A stretch of 33,621 bases of DNA from Acidobacteriaceae bacterium (lineage in GTDB: Bacteria; Acidobacteriota; Terriglobia; Terriglobales; Acidobacteriaceae), in NCBI GenBank assembly GCA_003142935.1, contig PLOG01000164.1, forward strand, positions 71,805 to 105,425, written 5' to 3'. The notes under the pieces were generated by a model. The model did no database searches. It had not been told where the DNA came from and saw only the letters and a list, made by a program, of their open reading frames with translations. The translations under genes were made by a program, and so were the position numbers. Positions 13,411-22,458 of this stretch are shown here, piece after piece; within the stretch, counting starts at the first letter, position 1; each line of letters begins with the position of its first letter.

Positions 13411-14163
13411 ATGGCGGACCCTCAGATTTCAGTGGAACCACATATCCTGCAAAGACACGTGACCAGGCAGGTTCCCGTAGGTTGCGCGGCTTGTTCCAAT
13501 CGCCGTCCTGGATGGTTCTGCTCTCTGGGTAGCGCTGTGCTTGCCGATCTTGAACTCGCCACCAGCACCATCTCGCTGCCCGCTCAGGCTTCACTCTTCT
13601 CTCAGGGAGAAGATGCCCGCTGCCTCTATCTCATCTGCAGCGGTTATCTCAAGCTCACCACCGGCCGCATGGAAGATAAACAAATGATTGTCCGAGTCGC
13701 AGGACCGGGCTCCATGCTTGGCTTGTATGCGGTTCTTTCTCACGGGCTCTACGAGGTTTCAGCTGAGTCATTGACCACCGCCCAGTTGCGCCCCGTCGAG
13801 CGCGAGCGGTTCCTCAACTTCCTGCGCAGCCATAAAGAAGCGCAAATGCGCGCCGTCCAGTGCATCTGCCAGGAATACCGCTTTGCCCTGCAAGACGCCT
13901 GCCGCATCGCTCTTGCGGAGACCGTAGCTGCCCGCCTGGGACGGCTGCTGCTCGAATTGGCCAATCAAATCGGCGAACATCTCGATGCCGGCGAGTTCCG
14001 CTTCCCACTGCTGCTCACGCACGAGGAGATGGCGTCCATGACCTGCACCACGCGTGAAACAGTCACCCGCACGCTCGGCCAGTTCCGAAAAGACGGCTGG
14101 ATCTCGATCGAAGACTCCCTGGTGACCCTCCATAATCCTGACAAGCTCCAGGCGCTGCTCTAA
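13411..14163 (+). CDS. Crp/Fnr-family transcriptional regulator divergent from the cytochrome cluster
   Basis: This is a 250-residue regulator. An N-terminal segment carries Cys25, Cys28 and Cys37 (GCAACSNRRPGWFC, CX2CX8C). A cyclic-nucleotide-binding-like beta-roll covers about 45-135, and a winged helix lies at about 200-240. The recognition helix TTRETVTRTLGQF has Arg215, Glu216 and Arg220, as in CRP. The Cys cluster is like the N-terminal cluster of FNR-type sensors, although FNR spacing is CX2CX5C and I see no equivalent of the fourth Cys in the beta-roll. Iron-sulfur sensing is therefore possible but unproven. ATG at 13411 is preferred (CGGAG 7 nt upstream); 13366 and 13267 are longer in-frame options. 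It probably controls the divergent cytochrome genes in response to redox state or oxygen. Confidence 0.85.
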   Translation: MADPQISVEPHILQRHVTRQVPVGCAACSNRRPGWFCSLGSAVLADLELATSTISLPAQASLFSQGEDARCLYLICSGYLKLTTGRMEDKQMIVRVAGPGSMLGLYAVLSHGLYEVSAESLTTAQLRPVERERFLNFLRSHKEAQMRAVQCICQEYRFALQDACRIALAETVAARLGRLLLELANQIGEHLDAGEFRFPLLLTHEEMASMTCTTRETVTRTLGQFRKDGWISIEDSLVTLHNPDKLQALL

Positions 14164-14175
14164 CGCCAGTTCACG

Positions 14176-14197
14176 CTGCTCCCCCCGGGCAGTTTTT
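14176..14197 (+). terminator. Rho-independent terminator of the Crp/Fnr gene
   Basis: CTGCTC (14176-14181) pairs with GGGCAG (14187-14192), with a C-rich loop and TTTTT directly after. It lies 12 bases past the stop codon. Confidence 0.7.
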
Positions 14198-14246
14198 CGA
14201 GTCAAACAACCCTGACACCGGGCGTTATCATAGTACGTGGGAGTCA

Positions 14247-14834
14247 ATGCCGCACATGATCCGTTTTTCTCTTTGTCTTTCTGCTCCTCTCCTCCTCTGC
14301 TGCGTAGCAATCGCTCAATCACCCGCTGCTGCTCCATCGTCGACTCCGGCCGTACCGTCTGTTACCTCCGCTCAGAGTCCTGAGGTTACTCAGTTTCAGA
14401 AAATCGAGGACTCCTGGGCCGACGCCGTCAACCGGCACGACCAGTACGCTCTTGAACTGGTGCTCTCACCTCTGTTTGTGGATGTTGCTGCAAGCGGAGA
14501 CATTACTACCCGCAATCAGCAGTTGGTCCAGGTCATGACTGGGGAGGACAAGACTCTCTATCTCACCCAGAAGGTGATCACCGTGCGCATGATGGGCGAC
14601 ATCGCTGTCGCCAATGGCACATACTCGCTGCACCATAGGATCAACTCAACCCAGGTGGATGAAAAAGGCGTATTCACCCACGTCTTCGAGCGCCTGCGCG
14701 GCGGATGGGTATGCGTCAACTCCCAGCGCACCGCCCTGCGCGAAGAATCGAACGCGAAGCCGAAGAAATCCTCAACAGCCGAGATGCCCTTTCATATCCC
14801 GCTCTTCTCCAGGAGCGACAAGAATAACCCGTAA
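14247..14834 (+). CDS. Secreted NTF2-like (DUF4440/SnoaL-type) protein
   Basis: This 195-residue protein has a signal peptide (FSLCLSAPLLLCCVAIAQS) and a Pro/Ser-rich linker. A cone-shaped NTF2-like domain follows from about residue 50 to 160: EDSWADAVNRHDQYALELVLSP, then DITTRNQQL, GDIAVANGTYS and FERLRGGWVCVNSQ. These are the helix and strand landmarks of DUF4440 proteins. Such proteins usually bind small molecules or have no known activity, so no function is assigned. The C-terminal tail is basic and low complexity. The ATG at 14247 has GGGAG 3 nt upstream; 14256 is an alternative. It stands alone behind the regulator's terminator. Confidence 0.75.
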   Translation: MPHMIRFSLCLSAPLLLCCVAIAQSPAAAPSSTPAVPSVTSAQSPEVTQFQKIEDSWADAVNRHDQYALELVLSPLFVDVAASGDITTRNQQLVQVMTGEDKTLYLTQKVITVRMMGDIAVANGTYSLHHRINSTQVDEKGVFTHVFERLRGGWVCVNSQRTALREESNAKPKKSSTAEMPFHIPLFSRSDKNNP

Positions 14835-14985
14835 GACCAGCGCCGATGCAGGCGTGAACAGAGCGTCCATCCTTTGCGCTTCGCCCTTTCCCTTTTCTAC
14901 ATCGTTGATGCCGGATCGCTCAAGCCCACCCAGCCCCCGCCGACACACTCCTAGAGTCTTCGTTAACACTGAAATCGAAGCTGCT

Positions 14986-17577
14986 CTAGCGCCTCTTGCC
15001 CTTCCGGGCGGATTTCTTCCTGCCTTTTGCGGGGGGAGTTCGCACGTCCTTGTGCCGGTCCTTCTTCGCCTTGGCGGAAGGCTTTGGACTGTGCTTGCCG
15101 GTGAGCGGAATTCCTTCTTCGACGATCGAAAACTGAAGCCGGCGGTCCTGGGCCAGAATGCGGTCGAGAATCACCTGCACATGGTCCCCGGCACGGAAGC
15201 GGCGGCCGGTTCGGTCACCGATAATCTCGTGCGTGTTCTCGCGCCACGTGTAATGGTCGTCGCGCAGCGAGTCAATGGGCACCAGGCCTTCAACGAACAG
15301 GTCGGTCAGTTCGACGAAGAGGCCGAACTTGGCGGGGTTCAGCACCAGGGCCGCAAACTCTTCACCAACTCGGTCCTGCATGAAGCGCACCTTCTTCCAC
15401 TCCACCAGCTCACGCTCAGCCTCGGCGGCGCGGCGCTCGGTCTGGCTGGTCTCTTCAGCGATCTGGGCTAGCTCGGGTTCGGGGATGGGTGGTTCGCCTT
15501 GGAATTTCGATCCCATCTCATTCGACCCCACCCTAGCGGCAAGAACAGAGACGCCGTGCCCAGAGGGCCCCCAGATGGGCACCCGGCTGCCAAGCAGGCC
15601 TTCGTTTGGATGGGTCCAGGGAGAGCTGTGACGGCCTTCTTCGATGGTGCCTTCGCCGAGTACGCCTTGGCTGAGAAGCGCTTTCGCAATGCGGTGCACG
15701 ATCAGGTCGGGATAGCGGCGGATGGGCGAGGTAAAGTGGGTGTAGGTAGGCGCGGCCAGCGCAAAGTGACCCTCGTTGACCTCCGAGTAGCGGGCCTGGC
15801 GGAGTGAGCGGAGCATCAAGTAACTCAGGATGCGCTCCTCGGGCTTGCCTTCGATGCGGGCTGCCAGTTTTTGATACATGCGCGGCGTGACGGGAATATC
15901 TTCCGGGACCTCGTGCATGCGTGGATTGCGTCCGCGGCCATGGGAGTCGCGTCTTTCTCCTCGAGTCTGGACGCGCTTGACGGGCAGGGCGCCGAGGCCG
16001 AGCGAGTAACCGAAGCTGGCCGCCAGCTCCTCGAATTGGACGACGCGGCGAGGCTCGGGTTTCTCGTGAATTCGATAAATTGAGGGCACGCCGAGGTCTT
16101 CAAGCCAGGTAGCAACGCACTCATTGGCAGCGAGCATGAACTCCTCGATGAGCCGGTTGGCCCAGGTGCGCTCCGATTTGGTGACGCCGCGCATCTGGCC
16201 GTGCTCGTCGAACTCGATCACCGGCTCGGGCAGGTCGAAGTCGATGCTGCCGCGCTCCTCGCGGCGTTGGTTCATCAGGCCGGCCAGATGCCTCATACGC
16301 TCGAAGCGCTCACGCGCCTCTGCGTTTTGGTTGACTGTGTTGGCACCTTCGAGAATGGCGTGGACTTCGGTGTAGGTCATGCGCGCGGCGGAACGGATGA
16401 CGCCTTCGACGATTTCGTAGCTCTTGATGCGGCCGGTTGGGTCGAGCTGCATGATGCAACTTAGGACCAGACGATCTTCGCCGGGGCGCAGGCTGCAGAT
16501 GTTGGTGGAAAGCTCCTGCGGCAGCATGGGGATGGCGCGATCGGGGAAGTAGACGCTTGTGCCGCGCAGACGCGCTTCGAGATCGAGGTCCGTTCCGGCG
16601 CGTACATATTCGGCCACGTCGGCAATGTGAACCTGCAACTCGAAGCCGCCGTCTGCGCGGTCAGTTACGAGGACCGCGTCGTCGAAATCGCGGGCGGTTT
16701 CGCCATCGATGGTGACAATGGGCAGCCCGCGAAAATCGCGGCGGCTGTTCGCTTCTTCCTCATCAAGATGGGCAACGCTGCGCGCCTCGGCCAGAACATT
16801 TTCAGGGAAGATGCGCGGCAGTTGATGCTTGCGAATCATCATCTCCACGTCCACGCCGAAGTCGTCGGGGTCGCCAAGCACCTCGATGACTCGGCCGACC
16901 GGCGGGCGCGTCGGCGTGGGCCAACTGGTGATCTCGACATCAACGACCAGCCCCTCGAGGCTGTCATGTGTGGCAGTGGTTGCTTCACTGCCGAGAACGC
17001 GATGGGGCGTCGCGGTCTCGGTGGCTTGCGGCAGCTCCTGACCCTCCGGAATGAGGATGGGCTGAGTCATCCGGTCGTCGAATGGAACAACGTTGTGACC
17101 CATTGCACGATCCGAGCGCGCGTAATGGAAGATGCCGACAACAGTGGGGTTGCGGCGCTCAAGCACGCGGACGACGCGGCCCTGGCGGCGGCCATCGGCC
17201 TTTGGCGGCTCCACTTCAACCAGCACCTGGTCACCCTGCATGGCGCCATTGATCTCATTGGGAGGAATGAAGATATCCTCTGTCCCAGAAGCCTGGCGGG
17301 CACTGGGCCGTACGAAACCGAAGCCGTCGCGATGCAGGTCCAACCGGCCGGCCGCCAGATTCTCGCGCGTGCCGCTGGCGCCGGGCGGCCGGGGAATGCT
17401 CCAGTGTTCGCGGTCGAGCTTGGTGAGTGCGCCGCGCACGGTCAGGCGCGCCAGTTGCTCCAGCAGCAGACGCCGCTCTCGCCCGCCAGCCAATCCCAGC
17501 TCGCGGACAAGTTGTTTGTATCCGGCCTTGCCGCCGGCGGAGCGGGCAATCCGCGCCACAAGTTCGTGATCGGTCAT
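14986..17577 (-). CDS. rnr: Ribonuclease R (RNB-domain 3'-5' exoribonuclease)
   Basis: This 863-residue enzyme degrades structured RNA from the 3' end. An N-terminal winged-helix region (MTDHELVARIARSAGG and on) is followed by cold-shock domains (GFGFVRP, EDIFIPPNEINGAMQGDQVLVEV) and the RNB domain. The magnesium-binding motif is IDGETARDFDDAV, and the family signatures FTSPIRRYPDLIVHR and ERRAAEAERE are present. An S1 domain (LFVELTDLFVEGLVPIDSL) and a Lys/Arg-rich tail (PPAKGRKKSARKGKRR) complete it. The ATG at 17577 is chosen because it begins the conserved domain; there is no strong ribosome site and the longer frame to 17637 adds an unlikely leader. About 40 extra residues rich in Gly, Pro and Ser lie between the RNB core and the ERRAAEAE helix (15484-15642), absent from E. 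coli RNase R. Confidence 0.93.
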   Translation of the reverse strand: MTDHELVARIARSAGGKAGYKQLVRELGLAGGRERRLLLEQLARLTVRGALTKLDREHWSIPRPPGASGTRENLAAGRLDLHRDGFGFVRPSARQASGTEDIFIPPNEINGAMQGDQVLVEVEPPKADGRRQGRVVRVLERRNPTVVGIFHYARSDRAMGHNVVPFDDRMTQPILIPEGQELPQATETATPHRVLGSEATTATHDSLEGLVVDVEITSWPTPTRPPVGRVIEVLGDPDDFGVDVEMMIRKHQLPRIFPENVLAEARSVAHLDEEEANSRRDFRGLPIVTIDGETARDFDDAVLVTDRADGGFELQVHIADVAEYVRAGTDLDLEARLRGTSVYFPDRAIPMLPQELSTNICSLRPGEDRLVLSCIMQLDPTGRIKSYEIVEGVIRSAARMTYTEVHAILEGANTVNQNAEARERFERMRHLAGLMNQRREERGSIDFDLPEPVIEFDEHGQMRGVTKSERTWANRLIEEFMLAANECVATWLEDLGVPSIYRIHEKPEPRRVVQFEELAASFGYSLGLGALPVKRVQTRGERRDSHGRGRNPRMHEVPEDIPVTPRMYQKLAARIEGKPEERILSYLMLRSLRQARYSEVNEGHFALAAPTYTHFTSPIRRYPDLIVHRIAKALLSQGVLGEGTIEEGRHSSPWTHPNEGLLGSRVPIWGPSGHGVSVLAARVGSNEMGSKFQGEPPIPEPELAQIAEETSQTERRAAEAERELVEWKKVRFMQDRVGEEFAALVLNPAKFGLFVELTDLFVEGLVPIDSLRDDHYTWRENTHEIIGDRTGRRFRAGDHVQVILDRILAQDRRLQFSIVEEGIPLTGKHSPKPSAKAKKDRHKDVRTPPAKGRKKSARKGKRR

Positions 17578-17922
17578 ACGCTTAGAGTAGGCTATTAGAA
17601 GGTCGAGACGCAGCAGCCGAAGCATGCGGGGCGCCAAAGCATCGATTAAGTTCTTCGCGTCGGTGGCGTTACTAAAGTGTTGTCATAGCTGGCTACCGCA
17701 GCGCATGGGCCGGCCCTGCACTCGTCGAGTTGCGGGGTTTCGTCTTAGAATAGCGGCAATGTAGTTATTCGAGCGGCCACGACGCAAGGTCATTTCGCTT
17801 GTGGCCGTAGATGGCCGTGATCAAGGGATTGCCCGGCTGTTCGCATTTTTAGAGTTTTTGGGGCACACCAATGGCCCTCCCTTGGAATCCCCCCGTCCTT
17901 TCAGGACAGAAAAGGAACTACT
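17578..17922. other. Intergenic region between rnr and the bactofilin gene
   Basis: No gene is seen in these 345 bases, which separate divergent rnr and bactofilin. Near the right end, GTCCTTTCAGGAC (17895-17907) is a small 5-bp hairpin placed just before the bactofilin ribosome site. No consensus promoter could be assigned with confidence. Confidence 0.4.
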
Positions 17923-18432
17923 TTGAGCGCTATGTGGAAACCCAGCCAGACCGGACCTGTCAACTCCCATCCCACACCCGAACCTCCCCGGCCCGCGACG
18001 CCCGCTCCGGTGTTTGAGACCACCAGCCGTCCTCCAGCACCAGCACCAGGGGACCAGGCGACCATCGGCAAGGGCCTATTCATCAAGGGCGAAATTAGCG
18101 GTTCAGAGTCGCTGTTCATCGACGGCAAGGTCGAGGGCAGCATCAACCTTCCGGGCAATCGCGTGACGGTGGGCCGCAACGGCCAGGTATCGGCCAGTAT
18201 CACGGCGCGAGAAATCGTGGTGCTTGGCAAGGTACGCGGAAATATGACAGCCTCGGACCGCGTGGACATTCGTGCCGAAGGTTCGCTGAGCGGCGACGTG
18301 GCTGCGGCGCGCATCAGCATCGAAGATGGTGCGTTTTTCAAAGGCGGCATCGACATTCGAAAGTCCGAGAGCAAGCCGACAATTATCCCCAACGCCCCGG
18401 CGACAACTGAAGCAGCCAGGCCGGTTCAGTAA
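17923..18432 (+). CDS. Bactofilin (polymer-forming cytoskeletal protein)
   Basis: Bactofilins polymerise without nucleotides into filaments that scaffold envelope or cell-shape machinery. This 169-residue protein has the family layout. A disordered Pro/Thr-rich N-terminus (to about 45) precedes a beta-helical core built of short repeats, for example LFIKGEISGSESLFIDGKV, VTVGRNGQVSASI, VVLGKVRGNM and VDIRAEGSLSGDV. A disordered tail ends it. The TTG at 17923 follows AAGGA by 6 nt; the ATG at 17932 is the alternative. It is convergent with murJ, another envelope gene, and a strong hairpin separates them. Confidence 0.9.
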   Translation: MSAMWKPSQTGPVNSHPTPEPPRPATPAPVFETTSRPPAPAPGDQATIGKGLFIKGEISGSESLFIDGKVEGSINLPGNRVTVGRNGQVSASITAREIVVLGKVRGNMTASDRVDIRAEGSLSGDVAAARISIEDGAFFKGGIDIRKSESKPTIIPNAPATTEAARPVQ

Positions 18433-18459
18433 CCGCCGCACTCTAAGACTTCGCTTCAT

Positions 18460-18493
18460 CACGAGCGCCTCTGCACCGGAAGAGGTGCTCGTG
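18460..18493 (+). terminator. Strong 13-bp hairpin between convergent bactofilin and murJ genes
   Basis: CACGAGCGCCTCT (18460-18472) pairs with AGAGGTGCTCGTG (18481-18493), with one G-U pair and an 8-base loop. TGTTTG follows on the plus strand. It probably ends the bactofilin transcript, and the symmetric stem may also serve murJ from the other side. Confidence 0.65.
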
Positions 18494-18591
18494 TGTTTGA
18501 GAGGGCGCGCTGAAGCTACGCGGAGACATTGGACAGGGTTTGACCCGAGAGTCGTGTCGGAAACTGAACAGGAAATGAGCTTGGAATCGCC

Positions 18592-20232
18592 CTATGCCAG
18601 CCCCAGGCGCTTCATGGTGATTCGGGGCAGGGCCGATCCGGATTTCTCCAGGACGACTTTGGTGGTTGCCAGCCAGATCGCGGACCCCACGACAAGCACC
18701 AACAGATCCGTCCAGCGAGTGTGACGGAGTAAGGGCGCGCCGGGCAGATGGCCGAGCAGGCTGCCGATGGCCCAGACAGCAATCCACACGCCGGTTCCGC
18801 TCGCAAGCGCGGCCAGCAGGCAGCGGCCCATCTCCTCGTAGTCCAGGCTGGCCAGCGAAACCATGTGCTGCCGGTGCAGCAGCAAGGCGATGGTGACGGT
18901 CTGGAGCGCGATGCCGATATCGGAGGCGATGGCCAGGCCGACGGCTCCATATAGGTGGTAGAGCAGGTAATAAGCGGGCAGCGACACGGCAGTGACAACC
19001 GTTCCCGCCACCATGGGCACAAGGGTGTTTCCCGCGGCGTAGAAGGCGCGCGCATAAATAGCCTGTGCCGACCAGAGGAACATCGATACGGAAAAGACCG
19101 CGAAGTAGACGGAGCACAGGCTCGCATCGGCGTGCGAGAAGCGTCCACCGGTAAACACCAGGTCGATCATCGGCTGGCCCAGAGTCACCATGCCCGAAGC
19201 GATCAGCAGGCCCAGCGAAGTGACGCGCGAGACTGAGTCCGCAACGCCGACCGCAAACTCGTAGCGTTTCTGCTGCGACCACATGGTGGCGAAGAATGGC
19301 ATTGAAGCCGCTCCCGCTGCCTGGGCCAGCATGGCCATTGGCGCTGTGAATAGCTGCTTGGCGTAGCTCATCAGAGAGACGGCTCCGCCGATCTTCGAAG
19401 CAAAGTGGCTAATGATCCAGCCATCTGCCGTAACCAGGGAGACTCCGGCCATGAGGGGCAACGACAAGCGCACCCACTCGCGCAACCCCTGGTCATGCCA
19501 GTCGAGAATCACGTGGTACCGCGTGCCCGCCCGCCGGGCAAAAACCGCATTCAGCAGGAAGGGACCAAAAAATGCGCCGGCCACAGTGCCGATGGCCAGC
19601 GAGGAGACGCCGATGCGCCCGACCAGCAGCAGCCCGCCGGCGATGGTGCCGAGGCCGTAGATCAAGGGCGTTACTGCCTGTACGTTGAACTGCTTGCGCA
19701 CCAGCAATACCGCGCCAAAGACGCCGCCGGCAAAGAAGCATAGCTGCGCGGGCAGCAGAATCCGCGTCAGGCTGACGCAGAGCGCCGCCTTCTGCGCGTC
19801 GAAGCCGTCGAACCACCAATGGACATACCACGGAGCGGCAATCTCGGCCAAAACAATAGCCCCGCCCAGCACCAGGTACATGGTGGTCAGGATGACCGAA
19901 AGCGAACGGTCACCCTCCTCTTGCCGTCCTTCTTCGCGGTAACGGGTGAGGATGGTGACAAATGTGATGGAGGCTGCTCCGCCTACCAGAAAGTAGGAGA
20001 TCATGTCGGGCAATACAAAGGCGGCGTTGAATGCATCGGCCTCAACGCCCCTGCCGAAGAGCCACACAATGTACTTGACTCGCACCAGCCCGATGATGCG
20101 CGACAGAAAAGCGGATGACATCAGGACGACGGTGGCGGAAAAAACAGAATGCGCATGCGACGGCCGCAGCAGCGCGAGACCGCGCGCCCACCGCGAACGT
20201 GGAGAAGGCTTGGTTGGAATCGCTTCTGCCAC
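18592..20232 (-). CDS. murJ: Lipid II flippase MurJ (MviN family)
   Basis: This 546-residue polytopic membrane protein moves the peptidoglycan precursor lipid II across the inner membrane. About 14 hydrophobic segments are visible. Family landmarks include the early SRIIGLVRVKYI and GRGVEADAFNAAFVLPDMI, as well as ASMPFFATMW and the FYAAGNTLVPM region. Length is normal for MurJ (about 510-550). The start at 20232 gives a short basic N-terminus before the first helix. It is divergent from a prolyl oligopeptidase gene with about 90 bases between them. The identification is firm. Confidence 0.93.
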   Translation of the reverse strand: MAEAIPTKPSPRSRWARGLALLRPSHAHSVFSATVVLMSSAFLSRIIGLVRVKYIVWLFGRGVEADAFNAAFVLPDMISYFLVGGAASITFVTILTRYREEGRQEEGDRSLSVILTTMYLVLGGAIVLAEIAAPWYVHWWFDGFDAQKAALCVSLTRILLPAQLCFFAGGVFGAVLLVRKQFNVQAVTPLIYGLGTIAGGLLLVGRIGVSSLAIGTVAGAFFGPFLLNAVFARRAGTRYHVILDWHDQGLREWVRLSLPLMAGVSLVTADGWIISHFASKIGGAVSLMSYAKQLFTAPMAMLAQAAGAASMPFFATMWSQQKRYEFAVGVADSVSRVTSLGLLIASGMVTLGQPMIDLVFTGGRFSHADASLCSVYFAVFSVSMFLWSAQAIYARAFYAAGNTLVPMVAGTVVTAVSLPAYYLLYHLYGAVGLAIASDIGIALQTVTIALLLHRQHMVSLASLDYEEMGRCLLAALASGTGVWIAVWAIGSLLGHLPGAPLLRHTRWTDLLVLVVGSAIWLATTKVVLEKSGSALPRITMKRLGLA

Positions 20233-20325
20233 TGGTGTTGATTCTACCGGGACTCGTCACATTGCCGCGCGAAGGGAACCTGCATGTGCAATCCACGCGA
20301 GTATTCTGTCCTGTGGAGGCGTAGC

Positions 20326-22458
20326 ATGCAGCGGACATACGGACTGGGGATTGCGTTTCTTGGATTGATTGGAGCGAGTCTGGGCGGCCAGGCAATTCAC
20401 GGGCGCGATGGAATCACGCTTCCGCAGCCGCCCGCGGTCGCCGCCGCTCCGGTGACCGACAACTACTTTGGTACTAAGGTCGTGGACAACTATCGCTGGC
20501 TTGAGAACTCCAGGAGCGATGAAACGCGCGCATTTATCGACGCAGAGAATGCCTACACGGGTCGCTATATGAAGCAGGCGCGCATTCGGCCGCAAGTGGT
20601 GGACGATTTGGACGATCTGGAAAACGTCTCCGCTGCCGACTCGCCCTTGCAGCGCGGAGAAAGTTACTTTTTCAGGAAGCGGCTGGCCGGCGAACAGCAG
20701 TTCTCCATCTATGTGCGTACCGGTTGGAGCGGCAAAGACAAGCGGCTGGTTGACCCGGCCGTGCTTAGTACCGACCCGAACGTCTCCGTGCGCATCGAGG
20801 ATGTCTCCCGCGACGGAAAAATGCTCGCTTATGCGGTACAGCATGGCGGAGCGGACGAGAGTAGCGTGCATGTCATGAATGTCTCGACCGGCAAGACGAT
20901 GGAAGATGAGCTAGCCGCGGCGCGCTACACGAGCATCGTGTTCGCTCCGGATGGAGCCAGCCTCTACTACGCGCGCAACAACAAAGAGGGCACCCTCCTT
21001 TATCAACACGTGTTTGGAACGCGCAATGCGCGGGACACGCTTGTCTTCGGCCGCGAGTTTCGCGACGAGCCGCTGACCGGCGACGATCTCTTTGGAGCCT
21101 CTGTGACCGATGACGGCCGCTACCTGGTGGTCGAGATCGACCGCGGCGTGCCGGCAAAGCGCGTGGACATTGTGTATCGCGACCTGACCAAGCCTGAATC
21201 GCCTTTCGATGTTTTGATTTGGGGGCTGGATTCGCGGTTCTCGGCGATCTACGCCAGAGGAGCGTGGTATGTAAAGACCGACTACCACGCGCCCAACGGA
21301 TGCATCATGAAGGCCGATCCGGGGGTCATGCCCGAGGCGTGGAAGCCGATTGTGCCCGAGGGCCCCAATTCAATCGACGACTGGGCGATTGTGGGCGGAA
21401 AAATCTACGTGAACCGGTTGAAAGACGTGAAGACGGAAACCTCGATTTACTCGCTGGACGGCAAGACTGAAGGCGCCGTTGACTACGAAGGCATCGGCTC
21501 TGCCTCCCGCGTCAACGGGCGGACTCGAGACCGGTACGGTTACTTTGAATTCCAATCGTTCATCATGCCTCCCACGCTCTACAGGCTGGATACGATTACC
21601 GGCAAACGGGATATCTTTTTTGAGCCCAAGGTTCCCTTCGACTCCAGCCAGTACGAGATCAGGCAGGTCTTCTTCAAGTCAAAGGATGGCGTCAGCATCC
21701 CCATGTTTATTGCCGGCAAGAAAGGACTGAAGCAGGACGGGACCGAGCGGCTGCTGATGACCGGCTACGGCGGCTTCAATCTGAGCAAGCTGCCGGAATG
21801 GAACCCGCAGTACGCTTGGTGGATGGAACAGGGTGGCTGGTTCGCGCTGCCCAACCTGCGCGGCGGCGGTGAATATGGCGAGAACTGGCACGAGCAGGCC
21901 ATGTTCGAGAAAAAGCAGAATGTGTTCGACGACTTCTTTGGGGCAGCCGAGTACCTTATCGCCAACAAGTACACTTCACCGCAACACTTCGCCATTACCG
22001 GCCGTTCGAATGGCGGCCTGCTGATGGGCGCGGCAATCTCCCAGCGGCCCGATCTGTTTTCAGCCGTGCTCTGCGGCTATCCGCTATTGGACATGCTGCG
22101 CTATCAGAAGTTTCTGGTGGGCTCCTATTGGGTAACGGAATATGGCTCCTCGGACAACGAAAAGCAGTTTCCGTATCTGCTCAAGTACTCGCCCTACCAG
22201 AACGTGAAGCCGGGCACTGGGTATCCGGCGGTGCTGTTCTTCACCGGCGACAGCGACACGCGCGTGGCCCCGCTTCATGCGCGCAAGATGACGGCGCTGT
22301 TGCAGGCGGCCTCTACCGGCGGCCGTCCCGTGCTGCTGCACTATAGCCTGGCCGGAGGGCACTCGGCCGGAGTAAGTGTGGACCAACAGATCCAGGATGA
22401 CGCGGACCAACTCACTTTCCTTTGGACTGAATCCGGACAGCCGAGCGCACCAAAGTGA
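20326..22458 (+). CDS. Secreted prolyl oligopeptidase (S9A family serine peptidase)
   Basis: This 710-residue enzyme cleaves short peptides after proline. A signal peptide (MQRTYGLGIAFLGLIGASLGGQA) suggests export to the periplasm. The N-terminal part begins with DNYFGTKVVDNYRWLEN, typical of S9A, and forms a seven-bladed propeller gating the active site. The C-terminal alpha/beta-hydrolase domain holds Ser561 in GRSNGG, Asp644 in GDSDTRV and His679 in AGGHSAG. The ATG at 20326 is fixed by GGAGG 6 nt upstream; the frame open from 20284 is not used. Length is normal for the family. Confidence 0.93.
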   Translation: MQRTYGLGIAFLGLIGASLGGQAIHGRDGITLPQPPAVAAAPVTDNYFGTKVVDNYRWLENSRSDETRAFIDAENAYTGRYMKQARIRPQVVDDLDDLENVSAADSPLQRGESYFFRKRLAGEQQFSIYVRTGWSGKDKRLVDPAVLSTDPNVSVRIEDVSRDGKMLAYAVQHGGADESSVHVMNVSTGKTMEDELAAARYTSIVFAPDGASLYYARNNKEGTLLYQHVFGTRNARDTLVFGREFRDEPLTGDDLFGASVTDDGRYLVVEIDRGVPAKRVDIVYRDLTKPESPFDVLIWGLDSRFSAIYARGAWYVKTDYHAPNGCIMKADPGVMPEAWKPIVPEGPNSIDDWAIVGGKIYVNRLKDVKTETSIYSLDGKTEGAVDYEGIGSASRVNGRTRDRYGYFEFQSFIMPPTLYRLDTITGKRDIFFEPKVPFDSSQYEIRQVFFKSKDGVSIPMFIAGKKGLKQDGTERLLMTGYGGFNLSKLPEWNPQYAWWMEQGGWFALPNLRGGGEYGENWHEQAMFEKKQNVFDDFFGAAEYLIANKYTSPQHFAITGRSNGGLLMGAAISQRPDLFSAVLCGYPLLDMLRYQKFLVGSYWVTEYGSSDNEKQFPYLLKYSPYQNVKPGTGYPAVLFFTGDSDTRVAPLHARKMTALLQAASTGGRPVLLHYSLAGGHSAGVSVDQQIQDDADQLTFLWTESGQPSAPK

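Noticed and set aside
16627..17598. 323-aa plus-strand frame opposite rnr
   Set aside because: Shadow frame; RNase R motifs on the minus strand are complete.
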